Shown: positions 54,940 to 63,553 of the stretch, one piece after another | Position numbering within the stretch: the first letter of the stretch is position 1 | Layout of the letters: each line of letters starts with the position of its first letter | Assembly: GCF_019236475.1 (NCBI RefSeq) | Contig: NZ_JAFAIX010000005.1 | Location: forward strand, 310,001-374,000 | DNA length: 64,000 nt | Source: Chitinophaga sp. | Lineage (GTDB): Bacteria; Bacteroidota; Bacteroidia; Chitinophagales; Chitinophagaceae | Direction of reading: 5' to 3' | The notes under the pieces: generated by a model | Seen by the model: the letters and a program-made list of their open reading frames with translations, nothing else | Told to the model about the DNA's origin: nothing | Databases searched by the model: none | Translations under genes and position numbers: made by a program

Positions 54940-55659
54940 ATGTCAGGAAATTTCGAAGGAAAAAAAGTAATCGTAGCAGGCGGATCTACCGGTGTTGGCC
55001 TTGCTGCCGCTAGACAACTCCACCACGCTAAAGCTCAAGTTACCATTACCGGTCGTTCTAAAGAGAAATTAGCGCAAGCTGCGGACTCCGTACCTGGTAT
55101 TAAAACCGTAGCGGTAGATAGCAGTGACCGTGCAGCATTAGACCAATTCTTCCAGGAACAAGGCCCTATCGATCATCTGGTGGTTACCCTCAGCGGCGGT
55201 AAAGGTGCCGGTCAGTTCTCTACCTTACCATTAACGGATTTATTGGAAGGATTTGAAGGTAAATTCTGGCCACAACTCCACACCGTTCAGGCAGCATTGC
55301 CACATATCAGTAAGAATGGTAGTATCACCATCGTAACCGCTGTTTCAAGTATCCTTGGACTCCCAGGCACTTCCGGACTGGCAGCTATCAATGGTAGCCT
55401 GGAACTGATGATACCAGCTATCGCTAAGGAGATCAAACCTGTACGCATCAACGCAGTTTCTCCAGGCGTTATTGATACCCCTTGGTGGGATTTCCTTCCC
55501 CAAGCAGATAAACAGGCCGCCTTCAATGAGTATGCCGCGCAAACACCGGCAGGAAGAGTAGGCCAGCCCGATGAAGTTGCCAACGGTATCTTGTTCTTAG
55601 CAGGAAATAACTTTGTAACAGGAACGGTTATACGAATAGATGGAGGATTAAGTTTATAA
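54940..55659 (+). CDS. Short-chain dehydrogenase/reductase (SDR)
   Basis: The ATG at 54940 gives 239 residues, starting MSGNFEGKKVIVAGGSTGVG. The frame extends back to 54838, but that part is AT-rich and not protein-like. The NAD(P)-binding motif GGSTGVG is present, and DSSDRAALDQFF is the cofactor-contact region. VTLSGGKGAG replaces the usual NNAG. The active site is unusual. The catalytic Ser region reads ITIVTAVSSILG, but the usual YxxxK is not clear, as GTSGLAAINGSLELM occupies its place. The late segment is RINAVSPGVIDTPWW. The product is likely an oxidoreductase, or a relative with altered catalysis. Confidence 0.85.
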   Translation: MSGNFEGKKVIVAGGSTGVGLAAARQLHHAKAQVTITGRSKEKLAQAADSVPGIKTVAVDSSDRAALDQFFQEQGPIDHLVVTLSGGKGAGQFSTLPLTDLLEGFEGKFWPQLHTVQAALPHISKNGSITIVTAVSSILGLPGTSGLAAINGSLELMIPAIAKEIKPVRINAVSPGVIDTPWWDFLPQADKQAAFNEYAAQTPAGRVGQPDEVANGILFLAGNNFVTGTVIRIDGGLSL

Positions 55660-55694
55660 AAAATAAAGCGGTCGTCCCAAAAATGGGACGACCG
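55658..55694 (-). terminator. Terminator of the efflux operon
   Basis: Perfect 11-base stem CGGTCGTCCCA/TGGGACGACCG with loop AAAA. On the minus strand it runs into CTTTATTTTTT. It also lies just after the SDR gene on the plus strand and may serve both. Confidence 0.8.
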
Positions 55695-55736
55695 GTTACG
55701 TGGACGATTATTAACACATGTATGATTAAACAATAA

Positions 55737-57326
55737 TTAAGCAGGAGAAAGCCTGCGGGATCTCAGATAAACTGCTGTTCGGTTCAGGTACGGAAACAAT
55801 AGTATCAGTACCAGCGTTAAAACAATTAAACACGACATCAATTCATAATAATCCATGGCAAAACGTATCTGGCCCTGTGTATTCACAGCATTCACCAGCA
55901 GTTTGTCCGAGGCCCGCATTGCTTTTCCAGCTACCATTCCCTTTGCTTCCAATTTATGCGCTTGCATACGCAGCGTCTGCCTGACTACCGGGTCTAATTT
56001 GGTAAGATGATCCTGGAATGCGTTGTAATGCCTGCTCTTTCCGAATAACTCAAAGAAATTAATTAATCCAATACTTACACAAAAGCCTAAATAACGCACT
56101 GCCAGACACACCGCCGACGCCGAAGCCCCCACAGCAGTTGGAACAGAAGAAATAGCATATACTATGGTAGGTACCATTATCAGGCCCACACCAATACCTT
56201 GCGCCAATAATGGCAAATAATAGTTGAACTCGTTTGCCTGCACATCAAACAGGAAATACATACGTACATGAAACCCTAGTAACAACAGGAATCCTGGCAC
56301 CCATATATACCGGATATGTTTCTTCTGCAAAATTATGCAGCATGCGATAATCACACCCACTACAAGCCCAATGATGTTGAACACATTCATATAAGATACA
56401 TGCATGGGGTCAAACTTCAATACCACCGCATAAAAGGTGTTCGTAATCCCAGAGGCAAAACGACAGATATACATGATAAAAAGCACCAACAGGCCTACCT
56501 TGAAATTCCGATACCGAAATATTTTCAAGTGTACATATGGCCGCCGCATATGTTTTTGTCTCACTATATAAATCAATAAAACAACCCCTATCGCTATAAC
56601 GCTATTGCGTATACGTTGATCCTCCAACCAGTAATATTCCTGCCCATAAATCATGATATAACCGAATAAACAGAGCATGATACTATAAAGCGAAAAACTC
56701 TGCCAGTCGAGGTTATACAGCGGAAAACGTACATTGAGTCTCACCCCATTCATCGTCAGCAACAGCAAACACAAACACGGCATGTACGCAAATATAGCCG
56801 CCTTATATACCGCATTGAAATCAACCGCATCAATCAGATCCGCTGTCACCAGGTTATTGAAAGGCACCGCACACAACAGGAATCCGAAGAATACGGAAAA
56901 ACTAATCTCCCTAGCACGTTCACTTCTCAATCGGGTAAACATCAATGATAAAGAGAGATTCACGGTACACGCGAACAGCATCCCCTGGATAAAACGTATC
57001 GGCAGAAAAATATTCAGGTCGTTGGTGCGATAACAGATATAACAGGTTAGTATCTGCAAAAATGTAAATACAACGAAGTACTCCTTTGCGGCCATATACA
57101 CGAAAAACCTGCGTTCAAGGCTATAAAAACCAACATATCCTGCATAGAATAATGCCACTGCAAACTGTATATCCGCCGGCTCTCCGCCATAATATCCTGC
57201 TGCCGCATTGATATTGGCCATGGGTAGAAAGAATATGACGATTGATGGCAGTATCAGCAGAAACAGCATGATTTTGATCAGCCATTCCGGCGTCCACTTG
57301 CGGAATATGGGAATGGAATTATCCAT
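55737..57326 (-). CDS. MFS efflux transporter, DHA2/EmrB-like
   Basis: A 529-residue transporter from ATG 57326, which overlaps the adaptor gene's stop by 8 bases, so translation is coupled. It has about 14 hydrophobic segments (for example FLLILPSIVIFFLPMANINA, LLVLFIMYICRFASGITNTF, YLPLLAQGIGVGLIMVPTIV), the number expected for DHA2 drug exporters. It pumps toxic organic compounds using the proton gradient. It works with the upstream adaptor and TolC-like channel as a tripartite system. The drug specificity is unknown. Confidence 0.88.
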   Translation of the reverse strand: MDNSIPIFRKWTPEWLIKIMLFLLILPSIVIFFLPMANINAAAGYYGGEPADIQFAVALFYAGYVGFYSLERRFFVYMAAKEYFVVFTFLQILTCYICYRTNDLNIFLPIRFIQGMLFACTVNLSLSLMFTRLRSERAREISFSVFFGFLLCAVPFNNLVTADLIDAVDFNAVYKAAIFAYMPCLCLLLLTMNGVRLNVRFPLYNLDWQSFSLYSIMLCLFGYIMIYGQEYYWLEDQRIRNSVIAIGVVLLIYIVRQKHMRRPYVHLKIFRYRNFKVGLLVLFIMYICRFASGITNTFYAVVLKFDPMHVSYMNVFNIIGLVVGVIIACCIILQKKHIRYIWVPGFLLLLGFHVRMYFLFDVQANEFNYYLPLLAQGIGVGLIMVPTIVYAISSVPTAVGASASAVCLAVRYLGFCVSIGLINFFELFGKSRHYNAFQDHLTKLDPVVRQTLRMQAHKLEAKGMVAGKAMRASDKLLVNAVNTQGQIRFAMDYYELMSCLIVLTLVLILLFPYLNRTAVYLRSRRLSPA

Positions 57327-58383
57327 GATGTTGTTTTTTAGGCAGATAGACATTCACATTCATCCCTACTTTGAGACGATCAATATCTTTTCTTTCACCA
57401 TCCACCCGTATACGCACCGGTATACGTTGTACAATTTTCACATAGTTACCGGTAGAGTTGTCCGGAGGCAGCAGGGAGAAACTGGAACCAGTAGCTGGCG
57501 ATAGGGAGATAACAGTCCCTTTGAAATGTTCATCGGGATATGCATCTGCAACGATATTAACCGTATCGCCTATACGCATACTCGCTACTTGTGTTTCCTT
57601 ATAATTGGCTACTATCCACTTATCTGTTTCATTATTTACGATATAGGCTAGGGTTTCTCCGGCGTCAATCATTTGTCCGGGTTCCACTGTCCTACGCCCC
57701 ATACGACCGTCGTAAGCCGCTCTCACTACCGTGTATTCTACATCCAGGTTATGACGGTCTAATAAAGATCGGAGTCTAGTAATCTCCGCTTCTACGACCG
57801 CTTTCTCTGCACGAGCATCTTCAATACGAGAAGTAGCGGCCTCGAAGTTATCTTTAGCTGATTCATAATCACTGTTATTCACATCCAATGTAGCCTGCAC
57901 ATTTTCCAATTGTTGTTTGGTAGCAGCTTCATCGTCATACATTTCCTTGTAACGCTTGTATTCCAACTCCTGCTTCCATACGCGAGCTTTCGCGCCATCA
58001 ATCTGAGAGTGAGACGCACTGGCTGTTTTCTCCAATGTATGGATATTACTTTCCAGCACGTGCAGTTGTGCCTCTGCTTTTCGTATAGACGCCTCCGTTT
58101 GATCTGATTGCAGGGTATATTCCCGGTTGTCTATCACCAGGAGGGTATCCCCTTTCTTCACGGATTGGTTTTCTTCAAATTTTACGGCAACAATAAACCC
58201 GCCAGCCCTTGCTATAACAGGGTTTACATATTCCTGTACCTGGGCATCGTTCGTTTGTTCGTACAGATACCAGGAACGGATAGTTTGCAGTCCCCATATG
58301 GCCAGTGCAACTACAATAATACCGGCCATCCAGCCTGTGATCCTGGTGATCAGCCTGTCTGTGACTAAATTTTTCTTTTTCAT
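57319..58383 (-). CDS. EmrA/HlyD-family membrane-fusion protein
   Basis: A 354-residue protein with a single N-terminal membrane helix (about 15-35, WMAGIIVVALAIWGLQTI) and a periplasmic body. The lipoyl halves are VNPVIARAGGFIVAVKFEEN and VVRAAYDGRMGRRTVEPGQM. Between them is a long coiled coil at about 90-205, rich in Glu, Lys and Ala. The C-terminal barrel is GTVISLSPATGSSFSLLPPD, typical of EmrA. It links the MFS pump to the TolC-like channel. It is the middle gene of the operon, five bases after the channel gene and overlapping the pump gene by 8 bases. Confidence 0.93.
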   Translation of the reverse strand: MKKKNLVTDRLITRITGWMAGIIVVALAIWGLQTIRSWYLYEQTNDAQVQEYVNPVIARAGGFIVAVKFEENQSVKKGDTLLVIDNREYTLQSDQTEASIRKAEAQLHVLESNIHTLEKTASASHSQIDGAKARVWKQELEYKRYKEMYDDEAATKQQLENVQATLDVNNSDYESAKDNFEAATSRIEDARAEKAVVEAEITRLRSLLDRHNLDVEYTVVRAAYDGRMGRRTVEPGQMIDAGETLAYIVNNETDKWIVANYKETQVASMRIGDTVNIVADAYPDEHFKGTVISLSPATGSSFSLLPPDNSTGNYVKIVQRIPVRIRVDGERKDIDRLKVGMNVNVYLPKKQHHG

Positions 58384-58388
58384 TTTAA

Positions 58389-59726
58389 TTATAGCGTACC
58401 TGTGATATGCTGGAGTAAGTAGTATTTATTTTGGGAGAGAATCTTCGCTGCGGCCAGCTCAAAGCGGGTTTGCAACAGTTGTACATCTGCATCCAGGAGA
58501 TCTGTAACCAGGGATGCCTGATGAAAATATGCACTCTTTATGATACGGGCATTTTCTTCTGCACGTGTTACATTGGTGGTGGCTACATCAATCTGTACCA
58601 GCGATTCCTTATACCGCAGAAATGCTTCTTTTACCTGCTGACGCACTTTATCTTCTGTATCCTTGTGTGCTTCTTCTTCCTTCTCGTACTCCAGTTTTGC
58701 AGCACTTACCTTATGAACATTATGATACAGAGAAGAAATAGGAAACGATACTTTTACCCCGCCAATACCCACGGAATACCAACTGGGATTGTATGGATAA
58801 AGGAATATCTGCGGATTGGAATACCAGAAGTCTCCATACAATCCTACCTTCGGACGTACATTGGCACGTACCTGTTCCAGGTGTAGGCGACTAATCTCAG
58901 TCTGTTGTTCTGATATATGATATTGGTAAGAATGATGGAGGGCTGCTGCCAGGTAATCATTGTAAGACACGCTGTTCTCTGCCATCACAGCGTAATTCGG
59001 ATGTACGGGCCTGTCGTCTGGCTCTCCTAATATGATATTCAATTTTTGATTGGCGATGAGAATATCATTCTCGATTTTCACCAGTGTCAGTTTACGTTTG
59101 GAGAGATCCAATTCCACGCGCAATACATCGCTTTTCAGCACGGTACCATTGCGATGAAACGTTTTTATTTCCTGCAATTGTTTCTCTTGGTCTGCAATAT
59201 CTTTCAATATCAAATCCCGGAAGATCTGTGCCTGTTCTAATTCTAAGAATAAAGCAGCAGTTTGGTACCTAATCTGTGAAACCGCTTCTTCCTGGCGAAT
59301 AGAAGTCAACTGATGTAATACTTTATCCTCCTCAATTTTCAGGTTTAATTTATTCCCGTTGTAAATGTTGAGATAGAAATCAGCAGCAACTTTGTAGAGA
59401 TTATGAATCACTTCATGCTGATCTGTAGGTTTTGAAAAGATACCATTTCCGTAGATGGGGATATTGGTGGCTTTTTCCGCGCTTCCCATGACGCCCACTT
59501 CTGGGAATCTTTCCATCTTCGCATCTTTGATTTCTTCTCCGGCGATGTCCGTAGATTTCTTTTTGATGGCAATTGTACGGCTGTAGGCTTCCGCTTTTTG
59601 CCAGGCTTCTGGCAACGTTATGTTCAGGGTATCATTTACCGCCGTTGCGTTGTCTTGCGCGTAAATGCGTAATGAATGCATTGCCAAAATCATACCTGTG
59701 GCAATAATCCGATGTCTGTAATTCAT
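58389..59726 (-). CDS. TolC-family outer-membrane channel protein
   Basis: From ATG 59726 it is 445 residues with a signal ending SLRIYAQ. A longer frame to 59762 overlaps a candidate promoter and is not favoured. Two similar halves each hold a long coiled-coil hairpin plus short strands, the TolC pattern (LNITLPEAWQKAEAYSRTIA, RYQTAALFLELEQAQIFRDL, then the second repeat VRQQVKEAFLRYKESLVQID). It forms the outer-membrane exit duct of the EmrAB-like pump. It is the first gene of the minus-strand operon and is divergent from the AraC-type regulator gene. Confidence 0.92.
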   Translation of the reverse strand: MNYRHRIIATGMILAMHSLRIYAQDNATAVNDTLNITLPEAWQKAEAYSRTIAIKKKSTDIAGEEIKDAKMERFPEVGVMGSAEKATNIPIYGNGIFSKPTDQHEVIHNLYKVAADFYLNIYNGNKLNLKIEEDKVLHQLTSIRQEEAVSQIRYQTAALFLELEQAQIFRDLILKDIADQEKQLQEIKTFHRNGTVLKSDVLRVELDLSKRKLTLVKIENDILIANQKLNIILGEPDDRPVHPNYAVMAENSVSYNDYLAAALHHSYQYHISEQQTEISRLHLEQVRANVRPKVGLYGDFWYSNPQIFLYPYNPSWYSVGIGGVKVSFPISSLYHNVHKVSAAKLEYEKEEEAHKDTEDKVRQQVKEAFLRYKESLVQIDVATTNVTRAEENARIIKSAYFHQASLVTDLLDADVQLLQTRFELAAAKILSQNKYYLLQHITGTL

Positions 59727-59759
59727 AAAAACTAGATATCTCTCATCAATATCCTGCCG

Positions 59760-59844
59760 CAAAATTAGAACAGGATACTATATGTCAGTTCAGATAAATA
59801 GTCAATCTTTTCATCATTCCGGCCAATTAATATTTTTACCTTTG
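59760..59844. promoter_or_regulatory. Divergent control region of efflux operon and AraC gene
   Basis: TAATTTTG on the minus strand (59767-59760) and TACCTTTG on the plus strand (59837-59844) match TAnnTTTG. Neither has a TTG at the ideal distance, so activation by the AraC protein is plausible. ATCCTG/CAGGAT (59751-59756 with 59771-59776) is a small inverted repeat near the minus-strand element. Confidence 0.4.
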
Positions 59845-59866
59845 TTGCAGGTTAAAATGTTGAATA

Positions 59867-60652
59867 ATGGGACTAATTGCCTCCTTACCAGAGATTAACA
59901 AGCAGCGAAATGCTGTATTTATTATGCATGAGAAGTCGGAAAAGCTGATTCCACTGCATACGCACAATAAAGGCCAGTTGAGTTATGTAGAAGGTGGAAT
60001 AGCCTATATTACGATAGATTATAAGACATATGTGATACCAGCCCGGCATTTCTTCTGGGTGCCGCAGGGCATGCCACATATATTGCGGATTGGTTATTCC
60101 GCTACGGTATTACGTTCCCTCTATTTTTATTCCCATGACGATGATGCAGATCCTTTTTACAGTCAGCTTGGTATTTATCCTGCTAGTGAACTGTTGATAC
60201 AGATGATTAATTATACCGAGCGCTGGGATGGGTATCATGTAACGCGGAAAGATTATAATTTCGAATTCCTGGTATCCTTGAAGAAACTGCTGCCACAGTT
60301 GAATAATAAGGCATTGCCGATCATCTTGCCTACCACAGATGATGAACAGATGCAATACATAATTAAGTTTCTGGAGAAAAATATAGGTGAACGATTGACC
60401 CTAGAAAGTGTGAGTAAGCACTTTAATCTCAGCCAGCGGTCTATGTCTCGCTTGTTTCAGTCTTCCTTACATATATCCTTTTTACAGTTTTTGAAAACAC
60501 TGCGCATGGTGAAGGCGATAGAGATGATTTTGAAAACATCGCGGCCGGTGAGTGATATTGCTTATGCGGTGGGTTATACATCCATTAGTTCTTTCAGCGA
60601 TGCGTTTCAGGAATTTACGCATTCCCGGCCTACGGATTTCCGGAAAAATTAA
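59867..60652 (+). CDS. AraC-family regulator of the divergent efflux operon
   Basis: A 261-residue protein with an N-terminal cupin sensing domain (IPLHTHNKGQLSYVEGGIAY, VIPARHFFWVPQGMPH) and a C-terminal pair of helix-turn-helix motifs (LTLESVSKHFNLSQRSMSRL, VSDIAYAVGYTSISSFSDAF). His and aromatic residues in the cupin suit small-molecule binding. Its place next to, and divergent from, the TolC-EmrA-EmrB-like genes suggests it controls their expression in response to the exported compound. The function is inferred from position. A candidate -7 box is 22 bases upstream. Confidence 0.9.
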   Translation: MGLIASLPEINKQRNAVFIMHEKSEKLIPLHTHNKGQLSYVEGGIAYITIDYKTYVIPARHFFWVPQGMPHILRIGYSATVLRSLYFYSHDDDADPFYSQLGIYPASELLIQMINYTERWDGYHVTRKDYNFEFLVSLKKLLPQLNNKALPIILPTTDDEQMQYIIKFLEKNIGERLTLESVSKHFNLSQRSMSRLFQSSLHISFLQFLKTLRMVKAIEMILKTSRPVSDIAYAVGYTSISSFSDAFQEFTHSRPTDFRKN

Positions 60653-60681
60653 AGCCTTCCGAATGGGAAGGCCTTAATTAC
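60649..60681. terminator. Terminator between AraC gene and small protein gene
   Basis: A 12-base stem with one mismatch, TTAAAGCCTTCC against GGAAGGCCTTAA, with a 5-base loop. It includes the AraC stop codon. On the minus strand TTTAATTTTTCC follows, so it mainly suits the small minus-strand gene. Confidence 0.6.
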
Positions 60682-60728
60682 TGCCTGGTCAGGCATAAGA
60701 TTTTCAATAAAAATACTCTTTTCTAAAC

Positions 60729-60980
60729 TTAGATAGCTTCTGCCATCTGTGTGCGGAGATACATTCTCGCGTAACGGCAGGCATTCCATTCCATGCTGTT
60801 AAAGTCCAGCGGATTCAGTGCATCCAATTCGGCATGCAATTTTTCCAGGGATGCCAGTTTGTTTGGTTCAGACAGAGTACTTACAGCATTCTGAATGATT
60901 GATTCTACTTCTGCGTAGCTTTCACCTTTCTTAATCTGATTCATTACCATCGGGACAATATTTCCTTCTGCTTTCATCAT
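60729..60980 (-). CDS. Small unknown protein downstream of a methyltransferase
   Basis: An 83-residue soluble, helical, acidic protein (MMKAEGNIVPMVMNQIKKGE, ending RYARMYLRTQMAEAI), with no signal or membrane segment. The second Met is an equally possible start. No family is recognised. It lies 22 bases after the methyltransferase gene on the same strand and ends at a terminator, so the two probably form one operon and may act together. Confidence 0.55.
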   Translation of the reverse strand: MMKAEGNIVPMVMNQIKKGESYAEVESIIQNAVSTLSEPNKLASLEKLHAELDALNPLDFNSMEWNACRYARMYLRTQMAEAI

Positions 60981-61002
60981 GCTTATATTTATCGCTTATC
61001 AA

Positions 61003-61623
61003 TTACTTTTTTATGTACATTTTCAACAGGGTATCTATAGAGGATTCCACGAGGTGGTAAGCGGGAGGAATTTCATCTCCCAGGCTGTGGAACGTAACCA
61101 GGCGGGTGCCTGAAGGTCTTGCATCGAGCAATCTATACAGATACTTGCAATAATAGACGTATAAGCTCGGAGAATAGGCTATTTCGTGATCAATTCTGTC
61201 GTTATGATCCAGATTTTCAAAGAAGGAGTTGTAAAAATAGAAATTATCAAAATCGTCCATATCAAGATGGGTAAAATTTCCATGGATGAAGTCCACATTA
61301 AATTTTCCCGTCATATCTCTGGCTTCCAGGGCGATCTGATGTAATTCTTCTCTTTGTTCTACCCCATAAAAAAAGGCATCCGGGTAGAAATGTCCGCCTA
61401 CCAAGCAGAATTTTCCCACACCGCTGCCAATGTCCAAGATTCTTTTCCCTGGCGCATTTGCCAGGAATCTGGCGGCTGCTTTAGCTACGCCCACGGGCGT
61501 CCAGTGACGTCTGGACAATCGTTGCATCCGTTCAGGATAGAGCCAATCGAATGCTCCATCATTTAAAAAACAATTCGGTTTCACCAATCTTTCACTAATT
61601 CCTGCCTCTGTTGATAATTCCAT
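61003..61623 (-). CDS. Class I SAM-dependent methyltransferase
   Basis: A 206-residue Rossmann methyltransferase. Motif I reads GKRILDIGSGVGKFCLVGG. The acidic end of the next strand is in DAFFYGVEQREEL, and the following strand is FNVDFIHGNFTHLDMDDFDN. The YNSFFENL segment near the active site suggests amino or carboxyl methylation of a small molecule or protein, but this is not certain. The ATG at 61623 is only a few bases from a palindromic promoter element, so the transcript may be nearly leaderless or start further upstream. It is co-transcribed with an 83-residue protein and is divergent from a Crp/Fnr regulator. Confidence 0.82.
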   Translation of the reverse strand: MELSTEAGISERLVKPNCFLNDGAFDWLYPERMQRLSRRHWTPVGVAKAAARFLANAPGKRILDIGSGVGKFCLVGGHFYPDAFFYGVEQREELHQIALEARDMTGKFNVDFIHGNFTHLDMDDFDNFYFYNSFFENLDHNDRIDHEIAYSPSLYVYYCKYLYRLLDARPSGTRLVTFHSLGDEIPPAYHLVESSIDTLLKMYIKK

Positions 61624-61671
61624 CCTGCAAAGTTAACTTTGCATTCAACCTGTTGCGTTGATAAATATCAA
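61611..61671. promoter_or_regulatory. Palindromic promoter and FNR-type box upstream of the Crp/Fnr gene
   Basis: Plus strand: TTG at 61611-61613, 20 bases, TAACTTTG at 61634-61641. The perfect 16-base palindrome GCAAAGTTAACTTTGC (61627-61642) also gives TAACTTTG on the minus strand for the methyltransferase. Downstream, TTGATAAATATCAA (61658-61671) is an exact TTGAT-N4-ATCAA box. It lies after the expected plus-strand start site, where binding would repress, and over the -33 region of the minus-strand promoter. Confidence 0.65.
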
Positions 61672-61699
61672 TTTTTTCAGGGTTAGGTAAATAGTGTGT

Positions 61700-62410
61700 A
61701 TGAGTTTAATGGGTATTTTTCCGATAGATAAATGGAATTTTAAGTCGCAATCCATCTTTCAGCATCTTCCAGATGAAGAGTATGATCTCCTATGCCAAAA
61801 CCAGCAGGAGCAAGCGTTTGAGAAGGGTGAAATCATCTTTAAAGAGGGCGGAATTCCCGCCGGAATATATTTCATTAAACATGGTAAAATAAAGAAATAT
61901 AAGGCCGATAAAGATGGTAAAGAACAGATTATATATGTTGCTAATACGGGAGAAATAATTGGCTATCATGCCATTTTGGGAGACGGCAGGTACCCAGATT
62001 CTGCCGCTGCGCTAGAAGATTGCGTCCTGGATTTCGTTCCAAAAGAAGATTTTCTGGCGGCATTGGCACAATCACCGATTCTTACCCAACGTCTCCTGAA
62101 GGCGCTCAGCCATGAATTTGCCGTTCTTAGTAATACTATTTCTGTATTTGCGCAACGATCTGTAAAAGAGAGGCTTGCTATTGCCCTCATCGTATTAAGA
62201 GAAAAATACAAGGATGATAATGTACCGGGTGAGGCAGTGAATATCAATATTTCCCGTACTGATCTGGCCAGCATTGTTGGCACTGCCAAGGAAAACGTGG
62301 TAAGATTCCTGAAAGAGTTCAAAGAAGCGGCGATCATCAATACCCAAGGACGTAAAATTGAAATCCTGGATATACGTAAATTGATAGATATCTCCAACTA
62401 CGACAGCTAA
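61700..62410 (+). CDS. Crp/Fnr-family transcriptional regulator
   Basis: A 236-residue regulator from ATG 61700. A GTG six bases earlier is also in frame. A cyclic-nucleotide-binding-like beta-roll (about 20-125, with GEIIFKEGGIPAGIYFIKHG and TGEIIGYHAIL) is followed by the long dimer helix and a helix-turn-helix with recognition helix GTAKENVVRFLKEF. Its Glu and Arg are spaced as in FNR and CRP. The Cys cluster that holds the FNR iron-sulfur centre is absent, so it may sense something else. A perfect TTGAT-N4-ATCAA site in its own leader suggests autoregulation. It is convergent, with no spacer, with the quinone oxidoreductase gene. Confidence 0.9.
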   Translation: MSLMGIFPIDKWNFKSQSIFQHLPDEEYDLLCQNQQEQAFEKGEIIFKEGGIPAGIYFIKHGKIKKYKADKDGKEQIIYVANTGEIIGYHAILGDGRYPDSAAALEDCVLDFVPKEDFLAALAQSPILTQRLLKALSHEFAVLSNTISVFAQRSVKERLAIALIVLREKYKDDNVPGEAVNINISRTDLASIVGTAKENVVRFLKEFKEAAIINTQGRKIEILDIRKLIDISNYDS

Positions 62411-63382
62411 TTATATTACTTGTAGTACAATTTTCCCCACATGTTCACTGCTTTCCATCAGTTGATGGGCCGCAGCCGCATCTGCTAGCGGAAACACCTT
62501 GTATATCACTGATTTGAACTTTCCTTGCTCAATAAAGGGCCATACCTGCTTTTCTACTTCTGCAGCCAGTGCCGCTTTGAATTTCAGATCGCGACCACGT
62601 AATGTACTTCCTGTGATAGTCAGTCTTTTCTGCATGACTGCTAGGGCATCCAGCATTTCTTTATGTCCTCGCATAACATTAATAAACACTAGTCTTCCCT
62701 CTTCTCTCAACAAATTGATATTCTTAGGAATATAATCCCCTCCGACCATATCTAATATCACATCAATTCCCTCTCCCCTCAATCGCTCTACGAAATCAGT
62801 GGTTCTGTAGTTCACGCAAACAGTAGCTCCTAGCGCCATAACAGCCGCACATTTAACATCTGTTCCCGCAGTGGCATAGGCTTTGGCGCCTGTTGCCACT
62901 GCCAGTTGAATAGCAGTAATCCCAATTCCACTGCTGCCGCCATGCACCAATAAATGTTCTCCTGGCTGCAAGTGCCCTCGCTGGAATACATTATGCCAAA
63001 CAGTGAATACGGTTTCCGGTAACGTACATGCCTGTATGAAATCCCACCCTGCGGGTACAGGCAAACACTGCCCAGCAGGCGCTACTACATATTCTGCATA
63101 ACCGCCTCCAGCCACCAATGCACATACTTTATCACCTTCTTTCCATCGGGTTGCACCTTCACCAATAGCTACTATCTCCCCTGCCACTTCTAGTCCGGGT
63201 ATTTCAATCGGCGCTCCCGGAGGGGCCGCATAATTTCCCTTACGTTGCGCTATATCCGGACGGTTCACACCGGCAGCATGCACTTTTATCAATACTTCAC
63301 CAGCACCTGCTGTAGGTTGGTCTCTTTCTTTCAACTGCAATACAGAGGGCCCTCCTGGTTGATAAATTATTATTGCGCGCAT
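62411..63382 (-). CDS. NAD(P)H-quinone oxidoreductase, zinc-type MDR family (PIG3-like)
   Basis: A 323-residue medium-chain dehydrogenase relative. The GroES-like N domain (VLIKVHAAGVNRPDIAQRKG) is followed by the Rossmann cofactor motif HGGSSGIGITAIQLA and LGATVCVNYRTTDF. It ends with the helical dimer part LADAAAAHQLMESSEHVGKI. It lacks the structural zinc Cys cluster, as expected for quinone oxidoreductases of the PIG3 type. It reduces quinones or other enones with NADPH. The stop codon abuts that of the Crp/Fnr gene on the other strand (TAATTA). Confidence 0.93.
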   Translation of the reverse strand: MRAIIIYQPGGPSVLQLKERDQPTAGAGEVLIKVHAAGVNRPDIAQRKGNYAAPPGAPIEIPGLEVAGEIVAIGEGATRWKEGDKVCALVAGGGYAEYVVAPAGQCLPVPAGWDFIQACTLPETVFTVWHNVFQRGHLQPGEHLLVHGGSSGIGITAIQLAVATGAKAYATAGTDVKCAAVMALGATVCVNYRTTDFVERLRGEGIDVILDMVGGDYIPKNINLLREEGRLVFINVMRGHKEMLDALAVMQKRLTITGSTLRGRDLKFKAALAAEVEKQVWPFIEQGKFKSVIYKVFPLADAAAAHQLMESSEHVGKIVLQVI

Positions 63383-63553
63383 GAGATTATTTTTTATATC
63401 TTAATATACGTTTTATAGCAGTCACTACAATGACTGTCTTTTAAAAACACACTACAGCGGTAGTATTTCACTTGACGCAGCATTTCTCTTCCCGCTTTAT
63501 AAAAACCATAATGATGTTCGATTGTTCTTTCAATATAGTTAATATCTAATCTT

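Noticed and set aside
63473..63503. TTGACG-N18-TTTATA before the stress-protein gene as a classical sigma-70 promoter
   Set aside because: Bacteroidota promoters use TTG/TAnnTTTG, and this E. coli-like pattern is a likely coincidence.
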